Shown here piece by piece: positions 35,891 through 48,548 of a stretch of DNA of 64,000 bases. Made by a program: the position numbers and the translations under genes. The DNA comes from Acidobacteriota bacterium (lineage in GTDB: Bacteria > Acidobacteriota > Blastocatellia > RBC074), in NCBI GenBank assembly GCA_016715865.1, contig JADJXM010000010.1:124001-188000 (forward strand), given 5' to 3'. The notes below the pieces were generated by a model. It ran no database searches and had not been told where the DNA came from. It saw only the letters and a list, made by a program, of their open reading frames with translations. Every line of letters starts with the position of its first letter. The first letter of the stretch is position 1.

Positions 35891-36367
35891 TCAGCGACTG
35901 ATTGTGATTCTGGTCATCGAACCATCTTTGTTCTGCCAGATCGAGACCCAGTAGTTTTCATCGGCCATTACTTTCCTGGCATGTTTGGCGCCGCTGTCGC
36001 TGTGATTGACCTCAGCATCCCCGACGACCGCTTTCCATTCCGGAACATTTTTGATGTCGAAGAATGCGATCTGAATCGCCTTGACCATGTTATTTTCGTA
36101 ATGGATGGTCATCATATCCTCGCCGGTTAGCTTGAAGTCATCGCTTATATCGGTCGAGTCAGAAGGTTTTCCAGCCACCTCCTTAACTTGATCACGGCTC
36201 ATTCCCAGTCGTATCCCCTTGTACTCATGCATGATCGCTCCGTTTTGCGGAGTTTGATCCTGGCAGGCGGTGGTTAAGCTGACATCCGCTCTTGCTACAC
36301 CAGTCGTAGAGAGGTAAAGGATGACAGCAATTATTAATGATCCGGCAAATGCAATCCGTCTGATCAT
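35891..36367 (-). CDS. secreted BamE/SmpA-like small protein
   Basis: A signal peptide ends near GVARA. The mature ~130 residues include YKGIRLGMSRDQVKEVAGKPS, the helix-turn signature of the BamE/SmpA-like fold, followed by beta strands (MMTIHYENNMVKAIQIAFF). BamE itself is a lipoprotein of outer-membrane assembly; this protein lacks a lipobox, so only the fold is claimed. AAAGGAGAG lies ahead of the ATG. Confidence 0.6.
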   Translation of the reverse strand: MIRRIAFAGSLIIAVILYLSTTGVARADVSLTTACQDQTPQNGAIMHEYKGIRLGMSRDQVKEVAGKPSDSTDISDDFKLTGEDMMTIHYENNMVKAIQIAFFDIKNVPEWKAVVGDAEVNHSDSGAKHARKVMADENYWVSIWQNKDGSMTRITISR

Positions 36368-36438
36368 AACTTGCTCTCCTTTGGAAGGCTCAAGCTCGAC
36401 CTGTGGTCAGGCTAACCTCTATGGTGTTGATACTTTGT

Positions 36439-36486
36439 TGAGTCAGTCCTGATGGACCCTTGCCAGATGGACCCTTGAATGACTCA
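36439..36486 (+). repeat. direct 12-bp repeat inside a 7-bp inverted repeat
   Basis: GATGGACCCTTG occurs at 36451-36462 and 36466-36477. The pair is flanked by TGAGTCA (36439-36445) and TGACTCA (36480-36486). The element sits between the divergent BamE-like gene and tolQ and could be an operator. Its role is unknown. Confidence 0.6.
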
Positions 36487-36651
36487 GTCTTACGAGATGG
36501 GATTTCTTGAACCCGTACTTGGCGCATGATAGCATATCTTATAATTAAGACCAGACAGCATAATCGCATAGAATTATGATGAATGTGATCTGATTCACTA
36601 ATTGGTCGGCGCCTTCTTTCTGACCGTTAACATAATCACGGAGCGTAATCA

Positions 36652-37368
<717 letters not shown>

Positions 37369-37370
37369 AA

Positions 37371-37799
37371 ATGGCATTTACGACTGGAAAAGGAAGAACG
37401 CAAACAGCGCTGGCCGAGATCAACGTTACGCCGCTGGTCGATGTCATGCTCGTCCTGCTGATTATCTTCATGGTCACGGCTCCGATACTGCAAACAGGCA
37501 TTCAGGTAAACCTTCCTCAAACTCGCGAAGCCACTACGAACGAGGCCACGCCGAGCGCATTGATACTGTCTGTAGACAAGGAAGGTTCCGTCTATTTGAG
37601 CGGGAAGGATGAACGCAAGCCGATCAATCTCAACGATCTGCCGGCGCTGCTGAATGAGCGTCTGGCCGGCACGGATGACAGGCGGGTATATTTGCGCGGT
37701 GACGGCGAGACTCCCTATCGAGTCATTGCGTATGTTCTGGACCAGGCGAAGCGGGCGAAGGCAAATGTCAGCCTGGTCACCGAACCATCACGAAAGTAG
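37371..37799 (+). CDS. tolR: TolR/ExbD-type protein
   Basis: The single N-terminal membrane span carries the proton-relay aspartate in TPLVDVMLVLLIIFMV. A periplasmic domain follows. A TTG at 37365 is in frame and overlaps the tolQ stop, but the ATG at 37371 has AAGG six nt upstream and is preferred. Length is 142. Confidence 0.93.
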   Translation: MAFTTGKGRTQTALAEINVTPLVDVMLVLLIIFMVTAPILQTGIQVNLPQTREATTNEATPSALILSVDKEGSVYLSGKDERKPINLNDLPALLNERLAGTDDRRVYLRGDGETPYRVIAYVLDQAKRAKANVSLVTEPSRK

Positions 37800-37810
37800 T
37801 CGATAAGCAA

Positions 37811-38629
37811 GTGGATAGAGACAGGAGATCCGGCGCGATTTTATCGGGGGCTCTGCACTTGGGCCTGCTGATTCTATTTGTCGTGGCCTTTCGGCACCCG
37901 TTAAGCACACAGATTGTCGCCGCCGGAGAAGGTCAGGGAGGCGGAGACGGTGCGATCGAGGTGGGGTTGATAGACGCTGGTGTGCTTGGCCTGTCGGCAC
38001 AACGAAATGTGACCACTATAGGCAAGGCAGATCAGGCGGCCAACAATGAGATGGTCGAAACTCTGCGTCCAGAGGAGTCCGCAAGTGCCGAGGTGCTGCC
38101 TTCGACTAAAAACGCAAGAAAACCCGATGAGAAGTCGATCATGACCGATCGGCCGACAGCCAGCCAGTCAGACCAGCTGGTCAGTCGTCAGCCGTTACGC
38201 GGCGGAACGGCTGACACGAATGTCGAAGTCGGTCGCAGTTCGGGGTCTCAACAACCGGCAATGAGTGGCGGCATCGGCGTCGGGGGAGGCGGCAATGCCG
38301 GCGCCACGGGCGTTCCCGGCGGGTCGGAGTATGGGCGTCGCATCCAGCTCATTCTGAGCCGCAACTATAATCCTCCGGCCGTTGCTGATGCCGGAGGGAC
38401 TCAATATGTGATCGTTCAATTGCGGATTGCGAGGGATGGAAGAATCCTTTCACTGGTCAATGGCCGCCTTTCGCCGGCGTTTATCAAGAGGCGCAGTTCT
38501 TTTGATCTGATCAACTTCGCAGCAGAACGCGCGATTCTGGCATCGAACCCGCTTCCGCCGTTTCCGAACGGATTTCTGCTCGGCGCCCATGAAGCAGTCG
38601 CGGAAATCTGGTTCAGATATCCAAAATAA
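37811..38629 (+). CDS. TolA/TonB-like periplasm-spanning protein
   Basis: A membrane span (about residues 11-28) is followed by a Gly/Ser/Thr-rich, probably extended region and a C-terminal TonB/TolA-like domain (YGRRIQLILSRNYNPP, VQLRIARDG). Its position between tolR and tolB indicates the TolA function, linking TolQR to Pal. The start is GTG without a clear Shine-Dalgarno, and it is the least certain start in the operon. Confidence 0.82.
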   Translation: MDRDRRSGAILSGALHLGLLILFVVAFRHPLSTQIVAAGEGQGGGDGAIEVGLIDAGVLGLSAQRNVTTIGKADQAANNEMVETLRPEESASAEVLPSTKNARKPDEKSIMTDRPTASQSDQLVSRQPLRGGTADTNVEVGRSSGSQQPAMSGGIGVGGGGNAGATGVPGGSEYGRRIQLILSRNYNPPAVADAGGTQYVIVQLRIARDGRILSLVNGRLSPAFIKRRSSFDLINFAAERAILASNPLPPFPNGFLLGAHEAVAEIWFRYPK

Positions 38630-38645
38630 AGGTGAGAGAGAAGGA

Positions 38646-39941
38646 ATGTATAAACTTTCGTTGTGCCTGATTCTGGTCGTATTGGCGGCGATCCCGGCCG
38701 TAGTGACAACACGTGCGCAGCAGAACCCTGAAACTCAGGATGATTTGCGAAAACAGATCGGAACGATCATCGTCGCGCCGGGCAGCGGGCCGACGCTGGC
38801 TGTGGCTGACTTTCAACTCCGTGCGGCTGGAGTTGATAAGGCACTCGAGACATTCAATGAAACATTGTGGAACGATCTGAAATACGCCGCAGTCGCTAAT
38901 CTCGCCGGAAAAAGCCTCTACCCAAAGACCCTCCTGGCCGATCCGGCGACCTTGCGATACGATGAATGGGTCAATGAACCTGTCAAGGCCGATTATGTCG
39001 CTTTTGGCAGCTTGACGGGCGCTGAAGATGCTCAGGGTTTTCTTTTTGACGTCAAGACGCAGCAGCAGCTGCTGACGGCGCGTTTGAGCGGGAACGGCCG
39101 TGAAATGGCGCATCAATTTGCCGACCAGATCGTCAAATTGCTGACAGGTCAGGATGGCATCGCCTCGTCGAAGATGGCTTATGTCAACAACCGCGAGGTT
39201 TTTCTGGTCGATTACGATGGGTACGGATCACGTCAGTTCACGCGTGATAATTCAATCGCCCTTTTTCCTTCCTTTTCGCCCGACGGTAAAAGGCTGGCCT
39301 ATGTTTCATATCGCAGCGGGTATCCGAATGTGGTGATCCGTGGAGAGGATGGGCTGATTCTCGGGTCAACCCAGTTCCGCGCCACGACGAGCTCTCCGAC
39401 TGTTGCCCCTGACGGGCGGATCGCCTTCGCCTCCAGCAAAGACGGAGATTCGATGGAGATATACGTCGCCAACTCGGACGGTTCGGGCGCGCGACGCCTG
39501 ACTCGTACGCGCAAGGCCGTCAATATATCGCCTCGATGGAATCCACGGACAGGTCAGGAGATTGCATTCATCTCGGATCGTGGCGGAGCCCCCCGGATTT
39601 ACCTGATCGGCGCGGATGGCACCAACGAGCGCCCGCTCCTGACGCTCGGCGGCCAGATGGATTCGCCGGCCTGGTCTCCGGATGGCCGTTTTATCGCATT
39701 CACCTGGGACGGGGGTGGCGGCGCATTCAATATTTATCTGGCCGATGTGGCAACGCGTCAGGTCGTTCGACTGACGCGTGAGGGCAGGAACGAAAGCCCC
39801 GCATGGGCGCCAGATAGTCGCCATCTTGCCTTCCAGTCGAATCGGACCGGCAGATGGCAGATCTGGTCGATGCATCTCGACGGCAGCGATCAGCGTCAGG
39901 TCACCCGAACCGGCGGCAAGACCCCAGGCTGGGCGCGATGA
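38646..39941 (+). CDS. tolB: Tol-Pal system beta-propeller protein TolB
   Basis: A signal peptide ends near TTRAQ. An N-terminal alpha/beta domain (residues ~30-170) precedes a beta-propeller of PD40/WD-like blades (PSFSPDGKRLAYVS, SPAWSPDGRFIAFTW). TolB binds Pal in the periplasm. The ATG at 38646 gives the signal peptide and is preferred over an in-frame ATG at 38589 inside the previous gene. Confidence 0.94.
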   Translation: MYKLSLCLILVVLAAIPAVVTTRAQQNPETQDDLRKQIGTIIVAPGSGPTLAVADFQLRAAGVDKALETFNETLWNDLKYAAVANLAGKSLYPKTLLADPATLRYDEWVNEPVKADYVAFGSLTGAEDAQGFLFDVKTQQQLLTARLSGNGREMAHQFADQIVKLLTGQDGIASSKMAYVNNREVFLVDYDGYGSRQFTRDNSIALFPSFSPDGKRLAYVSYRSGYPNVVIRGEDGLILGSTQFRATTSSPTVAPDGRIAFASSKDGDSMEIYVANSDGSGARRLTRTRKAVNISPRWNPRTGQEIAFISDRGGAPRIYLIGADGTNERPLLTLGGQMDSPAWSPDGRFIAFTWDGGGGAFNIYLADVATRQVVRLTREGRNESPAWAPDSRHLAFQSNRTGRWQIWSMHLDGSDQRQVTRTGGKTPGWAR

Positions 39942-40008
39942 CTCTTCAGGCTGAAATTATCTTTATTGGTAGTGGTCACATAAACATACAAAGGAGAGAA
40001 TATATAAA

Positions 40009-40989
40009 ATGAACCGCACATATTTCAGATTCATTGTGCTGACTTTCGCTGTCATATTGGCGGCTGCATGTGCGCCTCCAACGGCTAAAATCAAGGTGAC
40101 TCGTAATGAAATCAAGGCCGGTGAGCCCGTCACCGTCAGCTGGGAAACCAAAAACGCCAAATCCATCGAGTTGAATGGAGAAAAAGTCGAAAAGATCGGG
40201 GCGAAAACCTTTACGCCAGGAGCTGATGCCAATTACGAGGTTGTCGCCAGGCGCGGAAAAAAAGAAGCCCGTGATATTGCCAATGTAAAAGTCGATTCCT
40301 CGAAAGCGGCCGCGCCCTCGATCACGCTGCGCGCCGAGCCGAGCGGCATCGAACGCGGACAGAATACTGTGCTTAAATGGACGACCCGGAATGCGAAGTT
40401 CGTCACTTTGACAGGGGTGGGCAGAGAATTGGATGCGAACAGTCAGATCGAAGTCAGCCCGCGCGTCTCAACAACATATACCGCTACTGCGCTTGGCGAT
40501 GGAGGCAATGCCACGGCCAGCATACGTGTGACTGTAACCGATCCGGCCGGCCCGGCCATGGCTGAACGCCCACGCACAACTCAACCCGACAACGCCGAGG
40601 GCGCCATCGCAGATCAGTTCAGACGTGTCCTCTCCCCGATCTTTTTCGATTACAATGAATCGACAGTTCGAGACGATCAGCAGGCCAGGCTGCGCCGCAT
40701 CGCCGAATGGCTCAACGAGGAACGCAACCGCTCGATCACCTTTCGTGTCGAGGGCAACTGCGATCCCAGAGGCACTTCGGAATATAACCTGGGCCTCGGC
40801 GATCGTCGCGCCAAGGCGATCAAGGATTACCTTGTCGGCCTGGGCGTCGACCCCGGCAGAATCGAGACCGTCAGTTATGGAGCTGAAAAAGCTCAGGGGA
40901 CCGATGAGGGATCTCCTGAAGCGGCCCCTTCATGGGCTCACGATCGGCGCGGAGATTTCGTATACCTTCGCGGCGGCGACAGACCCTAG
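40009..40989 (+). CDS. pal: Pal-type OmpA-domain lipoprotein with two Ig-like domains
   Basis: The lipobox LAAAC puts the lipid anchor on C21. Two Ig-like repeats follow (about residues 27-100 and 104-180, each with a V-x-W-x-T-x-NAK pattern). The C-terminal OmpA/Pal peptidoglycan-binding domain has FFDYNES, EGNCDPRGTSEYN and GDRRA. Standard Pal is about 170-190 residues; here it is 326 because of the Ig-like insert. The position after tolB supports Pal. Confidence 0.9.
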   Translation: MNRTYFRFIVLTFAVILAAACAPPTAKIKVTRNEIKAGEPVTVSWETKNAKSIELNGEKVEKIGAKTFTPGADANYEVVARRGKKEARDIANVKVDSSKAAAPSITLRAEPSGIERGQNTVLKWTTRNAKFVTLTGVGRELDANSQIEVSPRVSTTYTATALGDGGNATASIRVTVTDPAGPAMAERPRTTQPDNAEGAIADQFRRVLSPIFFDYNESTVRDDQQARLRRIAEWLNEERNRSITFRVEGNCDPRGTSEYNLGLGDRRAKAIKDYLVGLGVDPGRIETVSYGAEKAQGTDEGSPEAAPSWAHDRRGDFVYLRGGDRP

Positions 40990-41084
40990 CATCTAAATGG
41001 CAAGCCAGGTGGCGGGAGCGGCGCATCTGCTCCCGCCATGATCGAAGTCCTTGTCGGATATTCAGTATTTTTAGAGTTATTGTT

Positions 41085-43921
<2,837 letters not shown>

Positions 43922-44004
43922 AAAATTCTTGGTGATCGGATGATGGTTTCCGATGAATGAACTTTTCGTCCGGTCTGAAGCGACCGGATTGGCGGGGCGG
44001 CAGT

Positions 44005-44766
44005 TCAGGTAAAAATATATTCTCGCCCGACCTCTGCGATCGTTATTCTATCATTCTTCAGCGCATCAATCTCCCCAATAACGATATCGCGATAAGGTGT
44101 TTTGAGATGAATACCGTAGATCTGAAGGTCATCACGGATCTTGACCAGCTCTTCGACCAGGGTTATGGGGGAATGGTGATGAGAGACCCTGGCAAGTTCC
44201 GTCAATCGATTCGGGAAAGAGAGGTCGATAAAGACGGCCCTTAGTTTTGCACAATCAGCTGCCAGCTGCCAGATCCTGTCCGTCGCGCCTGTGTCGGATG
44301 TGAAGAGCAGCGCAGTCTCGTCATCCTCGACAAGCAGGCCGTGGGTTAAAACGGTATGTGAGACCTGAACCGGAGTGATTCTGAGCCCCTCCGCATTGAA
44401 GCTTTCACCCGCATGATAGTGGTGAAAGGCGAGCAACTCGGTATGCGAATTTCTGAGCACCTCGAAAGGGATCCACATCCGATGGTTGAAGAGGTACTGA
44501 TCGAGTGCGGCGTGGTCCGATTCCGTACAATAGACATGGACGGGCTCCAGCAATTTATCGTATAGATCGGTGATGTAGAGCGGAAGCGAAAAAACGTGAT
44601 CGAGGTGAGTATGCGTCAGAACGATCGATCGGATCCGGAGCTGCTCTTCGATGCTCAAACCGACGGCGATCGCTCCGGCGTCTATCGCCAGCGTATCGTT
44701 AATGAGGTAGGTCGTCAGCAGTTGTTGACGACCATCCCTCGTGCTTGGAACAATTCTGAATTTCAC
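44005..44766 (-). CDS. MBL-fold protein resembling class II cyclic-nucleotide phosphodiesterase
   Basis: The metal motif THTHLDHVFSLPLY (H52, H54, D56, H57) is close to the class II cAMP phosphodiesterase signature (yeast PDE1, Vibrio CpdP). Later metal ligands appear in HTVLTHG and TSDTGATD. The family is identified by motif; cAMP hydrolysis is inferred from that and from the cyclase gene 84 bp downstream. The GTG start overlaps the TPR gene stop by 4 nt (GTGA), so translation is coupled. Confidence 0.72.
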   Translation of the reverse strand: MKFRIVPSTRDGRQQLLTTYLINDTLAIDAGAIAVGLSIEEQLRIRSIVLTHTHLDHVFSLPLYITDLYDKLLEPVHVYCTESDHAALDQYLFNHRMWIPFEVLRNSHTELLAFHHYHAGESFNAEGLRITPVQVSHTVLTHGLLVEDDETALLFTSDTGATDRIWQLAADCAKLRAVFIDLSFPNRLTELARVSHHHSPITLVEELVKIRDDLQIYGIHLKTPYRDIVIGEIDALKNDRITIAEVGREYIFT

Positions 44767-45464
44767 TGCCTGAGGAGTTCTTTGAACTGGTCGATCGCCT
44801 GATTGGAAGGATTGATCTGTTCGAGCCGCGCCAGATGTTGGCGTGCCCCGCTCTTGTCACCTTTTTCAATCATTGCCGCGATCAGATTCTGGAGCGTCTT
44901 TTCGTGGCCTGAATCGATGGCCAGAGCCCTGCGGTACTCCGTGATCGCCCGATCGATATCGCGCGGCTGGCGCAGGAACCAGGTCAGTCCAAGGTCCATT
45001 CTGACGACTACGTCGTCGGGTTTGATCTGGAGAGCCTTCTGGTACCACCCTTCGGCTGTTTCGTACTGCTTCAAATCGAAAGTTGTATTTCCCAGATTCA
45101 CCAGCAGATCGAAGTCGTTCGGTTTAATCTTCAGGGCTCTGGTTAGAAACTCGAGGGCCTGTTCATTCCGATTGATCTGCCTGTACAGGTTCGCCGCCTG
45201 AATCTGGGCCTCAAAATCGGCCGGGTCCTGGCGCGCTTTATTGATGGCCGCCATAGCGCCTCCATCCTCGCCGGATCCTGACTGTCCGCCATTTCCCCCC
45301 ATCGGCGGATGGTTCCCGGGCAGGTTGGCCGGACCGTCTGCCGATGCCGTCGATCCGGGGGCTCCCGGGCCATAGGCAGTGTTTATATAGTTGGTGCCGA
45401 CGTAGCCAATGATTACGCCGGCCAGCAATCCGATAATTCCAATTAAAGTTTTCTCTTTTTTCAT
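44763..45464 (-). CDS. membrane-anchored TPR protein
   Basis: An N-terminal span (TLIGIIGLLAGVIIGYVG) is followed by a Gly/Pro/Ser-rich linker (about residues 30-70) and four to five TPR units (ANLYRQINRNEQALEFLTRALKIKP, NLGNTTFDLKQYETAEGWYQ). This resembles scaffold proteins near cytochrome modules. It lies 7 bp after the cytochrome gene and overlaps the MBL gene. Confidence 0.85.
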   Translation of the reverse strand: MKKEKTLIGIIGLLAGVIIGYVGTNYINTAYGPGAPGSTASADGPANLPGNHPPMGGNGGQSGSGEDGGAMAAINKARQDPADFEAQIQAANLYRQINRNEQALEFLTRALKIKPNDFDLLVNLGNTTFDLKQYETAEGWYQKALQIKPDDVVVRMDLGLTWFLRQPRDIDRAITEYRRALAIDSGHEKTLQNLIAAMIEKGDKSGARQHLARLEQINPSNQAIDQFKELLRQ

Positions 45465-45471
45465 CGATCAG

Positions 45472-45954
45472 CTATTCCTTGACCTCGTGGCATTCAGCGC
45501 ATTTGGTCGGGCCTTCTCCCTGTTTAATGACCTTTCCGGCGTCTTTGGGCACTTTGGTGATTTCACCCTTGTGACAGTCGATACAATTAATATGATATGC
45601 CTCTTTGCTCCACAGTTCGGTGCCATCGGAGCCGGAAGGGGTCTTGGCATTTCCTTCTTCCCTGAAGTGACAATCTGCGCAGAAAGGGATCTTTTCGACG
45701 GAACCGGCGTTGAACGTCTCGAGTGTCAGTCCCTTATTCGTGTGATGGCAGTATGTACAGTCGGAATATGCCAGATGTTTCTGATGTGTGAATTTCGTCG
45801 GACCCCATTTTTCATCAACTGATGGAATGACCACATCGTCCCCGGGCAGTTTCTGTTTTTGTTCAGCTGCGCTTCCTGTCGGAAGTTTTGCCGCAATGCC
45901 CAGAATACCACAGGCGAAGAATATGGCGACTATCCACAATTTCAATCTCATCAC
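45472..45954 (-). CDS. periplasmic tetrahaem cytochrome c3-like protein
   Basis: Four CxxCH haem sites are present in 160 residues (CTYCH, CADCH, CIDCH, CAECH) after an N-terminal signal segment (LWIVAIFFACGILGIAAK). Further histidines such as FTHQKH can act as distal ligands. The protein likely shuttles electrons in the periplasm at low potential. It heads the TPR-phosphodiesterase-cyclase cluster. Confidence 0.9.
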   Translation of the reverse strand: MMRLKLWIVAIFFACGILGIAAKLPTGSAAEQKQKLPGDDVVIPSVDEKWGPTKFTHQKHLAYSDCTYCHHTNKGLTLETFNAGSVEKIPFCADCHFREEGNAKTPSGSDGTELWSKEAYHINCIDCHKGEITKVPKDAGKVIKQGEGPTKCAECHEVKE

Positions 45955-46124
45955 AAGGTTCTCCTAATTGGTTACTGTCGGGATAGCTGTTTTCCAGCGT
46001 CTATCCGTTGTCTATTCTTTGTCTGGGGCATCTGCAAGGTTTCAATATCTTAGAGTAAATCGGCCTTCATGTTGCGTCAATTGAAACTTTGACGAAGGAC
46101 AATAATTTTCAATCTGAATGAAGC

Positions 46125-46152
46125 TTGCACTTTCATGAAGCATTGCTATAAT
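46125..46152 (+). promoter_or_regulatory. promoter with perfect -10 box
   Basis: TATAAT at 46147-46152 is perfect. TTGCAC at 46125-46130 lies 16 nt upstream as a -35 box (three of six). The -10 ends 38 nt ahead of the small gene at 46190. Confidence 0.5.
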
Positions 46153-46189
46153 AAAAACCCGTTTCATTCAGGTTACAAGGCTTTCAATC

Positions 46190-46318
46190 GTGAAGCAATG
46201 TGACTACATTGATGCTGAAACGGACGATAAATATGCCTGGAGCCTGCATCACAAGGCATGGCTTGATCCGAAAGGTCACATCAACATTGACGAATTTTAC
46301 GAAAGACAGAACCGATAG
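46190..46318 (+). CDS. 42-residue small protein, unknown
   Basis: From a GTG with AAGG about 9 nt upstream, the frame encodes a 42-residue acidic/aromatic peptide containing AWSLHHKAWLDPKGHINI and ending in EFYERQNR. A promoter with a perfect TATAAT stands just ahead. The composition looks coding rather than random, with no rare-residue runs. The family is unknown, and the DPKGHINIDEF part could be a folded metal- or nucleic-acid-binding loop. It may be co-transcribed with 46428-46691. Confidence 0.45.
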   Translation: MKQCDYIDAETDDKYAWSLHHKAWLDPKGHINIDEFYERQNR

Positions 46319-46427
46319 AACAAATCAGAATATGATCAAATCATCGGCGCGCCGGACAGGCGCGACAGAGAACAGGGCAGGCCGGTTCTGAATCATTCCG
46401 GAATCGCTTGCCTGTGAGGGGGCAGCG

Positions 46428-46691
46428 ATGAAAAACCGACTGAGCGGCCGCGAAAAACTCCACGCCAAAATCGAACATCTCACCGAAAACCAGATAGAAC
46501 AGCTTCTCAATTACGTTAAATCGATCGAAAAGAGCAGGTCGGACAGATACGCGCAGGATCCAACCGAGGACGAGCTGCTGTCAGTGCTCAGCGCAGAGGT
46601 TGAAAATATACGCGCGCGCCAGGTTTTCGAATGGGAGTCAATCAGGCGCAGGGCGGAGGCTGGATCAATCCGTATCACTCGCACAATCTGA
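46428..46691 (+). CDS. small helical protein, unknown function
   Basis: An 87-residue charged protein, mostly helical (LHAKIEHLTENQIEQLLNYVKSIE, then ELLSVLSAEVENIRARQ). GAGGGGG lies 5 nt ahead of the ATG. The N-terminal half resembles short helical antitoxin-like proteins, but no toxin partner is adjacent, so no function is assigned. Confidence 0.6.
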   Translation: MKNRLSGREKLHAKIEHLTENQIEQLLNYVKSIEKSRSDRYAQDPTEDELLSVLSAEVENIRARQVFEWESIRRRAEAGSIRITRTI

Positions 46692-46721
46692 TTTTAATGG
46701 TCTCGAACCGCGGGAGAAACA

Positions 46722-47561
46722 TTGAAGCTAGACCAACATTTCAAGTTGACGATTGCGCTGGGTGCTGTTTTCTTCATCACCCCTTCAGTAACCTGCGTTC
46801 AGGCGCAACAGCAAACCGCAGGTAATCCATCGCTCGATCAGGCTTTACATAATCTGTCTCAACCTGATGAAGAGGTCCGACTGTCGGCTCTTATCACCAT
46901 GCGAAACATGACGCCTTTTGATCGCGAGGAAGAGAGGTCCCGCGTGGCGCAGAATATCGGCGCCATTCTGAGACGCGACCACAGCGCCGTCGTTCGTGCA
47001 GCGGCTGCCGGAGTGCTCGGTAATATTTCTTCGCCTGATGCGACAGCCGCTCTGGTTGGATCCGTTGCCAGGGAAAAACAGATCAGCGTGCGAAAGGCAA
47101 TCGCCTATGCCCTGGCATCCGCATCCAATCACCCGGGAGATTCAGTTACTGAGGTCCTCATCGCGATGCTCAGGGATAGTAAAGCGGAAGTACGCGGTGT
47201 GGCCGCATTCTCACTTGCTGAAAGGAATGACCCAGCTTCAGCCGCCGGCTTAATTGAGTATTTGAAGAAGAAGAAGAAGGATGAAGACGCTTTCGGCCGC
47301 TCGAATGCAATGCGCGCTCTGGGAAATATAACTATGCCTGGCGCCGCCACGCCTGAGGTTAAGGATATTCTCGTTCGTGCACTGTCGAAAGAGATGTCCA
47401 GTCTTGTTCTATGCCAGGCCGCCGCCGCACTCGGCAAGATCGCTCAACAAGGTGATCGGGAGATTCTGATTGCCCTCCGCGAAGCCACACTCAGTCAAAA
47501 TCCTTACCTCGTCCGCGAGGCCGAACTGGCTCTCAATCTCATCTCTTTAAAACTTCAATAA
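46722..47561 (+). CDS. secreted HEAT-repeat protein
   Basis: The TTG start has GGGAG 5 nt upstream. A signal peptide (LTIALGAVFFITPSVTCVQAQ) precedes about six HEAT-like helical pairs (DHSAVVRAAAAGVLGNIS, DSKAEVRGVAAFSLAE, ALSKEMSSLVLCQAAAALGKI). It is an alpha-solenoid binding protein of the envelope. A Lys run (KKKKKDED) near residue 180 breaks the repeats. Confidence 0.8.
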   Translation: MKLDQHFKLTIALGAVFFITPSVTCVQAQQQTAGNPSLDQALHNLSQPDEEVRLSALITMRNMTPFDREEERSRVAQNIGAILRRDHSAVVRAAAAGVLGNISSPDATAALVGSVAREKQISVRKAIAYALASASNHPGDSVTEVLIAMLRDSKAEVRGVAAFSLAERNDPASAAGLIEYLKKKKKDEDAFGRSNAMRALGNITMPGAATPEVKDILVRALSKEMSSLVLCQAAAALGKIAQQGDREILIALREATLSQNPYLVREAELALNLISLKLQ

Positions 47562-47788
47562 GTGATGGGTTCGTTAAGAATCCTCTCATTCAAAAAAACA
47601 AATCCAAAATTTTGAATTTCTATGGACATCTTATACTGAAGAGGATATCATCCAAGAGTCGTCCCCAAACGATTACCTGCTCATTCGAGTGCGGTATTTA
47701 AAGTTGCAGAAAAAGAAGACCTGAATAATAAACAAACGCAGCGTAACGAGCCGGCGCAGAACGGTGGCTGTGATTTCAATGGTTTAGC

Positions 47789-48466
47789 ATGATGAAGAAT
47801 ATTTTCAGGAAATCAGTGTCAGCTCAAATTTTTTCGTCAGTCACAAAATCAGGCAGGCGAATCTATTTTGTCTCGGTGGCCTTCGCGATATTGTTTGCAC
47901 TGGTATCGGCATCGGTTGCGATCTCGAAAGACAAGAGCAGCAAGCGCGATCGGTCCAGGGATTCCGGCGATTCCGACAAAGTTGAGATCGATGTCAATAA
48001 TTTCGGGAAAGTTACCGACTTCCTTTATCGCGGAGCTCAGCCGAAAGAAGATGAGTACTCTCAACTTGCTGATTTGGGGATCAAAACAGTTATCGATCTG
48101 CGCGATGACCCAAAGGATTTCGCCAGGGAAGGTTCAGAAAAGAATGGTCTGAATTACATCAACATGCCGATGAGCGACAAGGACTACCCTGATGCGGATG
48201 CAGCAACCAGATTCCTTGAAATTGTGAACAATCAGGACAACTGGCCGGTCTTCGTTCATTGCGCGGGTGGCCGGCACAGAACGGGGGCCATGACCGCCGT
48301 CTACCGCATGACCGTTGAGGGCTGGGATATCGAACGCGCATACGAAGAGATGAAGGATTACGACTTCTATACTCGCTGGGGCCACAAGTCGATGAAGACC
48401 TACGTCTATGATTATTACAGGAATTTGAAGGACAAACGCAAGGATCCATCGATAGCCCGTAAATAG
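47789..48466 (+). CDS. exported dual-specificity / tyrosine phosphatase-like protein
   Basis: The P-loop HCAGGRHRTG gives C158-x5-R164, the cysteine-phosphatase signature, and DKDYPDAD may supply the general acid. The domain starts at about VTDFLYRGAQP, a pattern of bacterial DSP/PTP proteins. A hydrophobic segment at residues 24-45 is a signal or anchor, placing the enzyme outside the cytoplasm. No clear Shine-Dalgarno; ATGs at 47789 and 47792 are both possible. The 227-bp spacer before it shows no gene. Confidence 0.83.
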   Translation: MMKNIFRKSVSAQIFSSVTKSGRRIYFVSVAFAILFALVSASVAISKDKSSKRDRSRDSGDSDKVEIDVNNFGKVTDFLYRGAQPKEDEYSQLADLGIKTVIDLRDDPKDFAREGSEKNGLNYINMPMSDKDYPDADAATRFLEIVNNQDNWPVFVHCAGGRHRTGAMTAVYRMTVEGWDIERAYEEMKDYDFYTRWGHKSMKTYVYDYYRNLKDKRKDPSIARK

Positions 48467-48482
48467 GCAAAACTGAATTGGC

Positions 48483-48525
48483 AAATTTAAAGAGCGCAGG
48501 GAGACTACCGGCGCTCTTTAAATTT
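48483..48525 (+). terminator. perfect 15-bp terminator hairpin
   Basis: AAATTTAAAGAGCGC at 48483-48497 pairs perfectly with 48511-48525, with a 13-nt loop and a short T tail. It follows the phosphatase gene by 16 nt. Confidence 0.85.
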
Positions 48526-48548
48526 TTCGGCATTGGATTTGGATTATC

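Noticed and set aside
46200..46391. 63-codon frame at 46200
   Set aside because: It overlaps the better-supported 42-codon frame, which has a ribosome-binding site and a promoter, and its product is low in hydrophobic residues and lacks any fold signature.
46428..46691. Toxin-antitoxin pair
   Set aside because: The 87-residue helical protein resembles antitoxins only in size and charge, and neither neighbour has toxin motifs.
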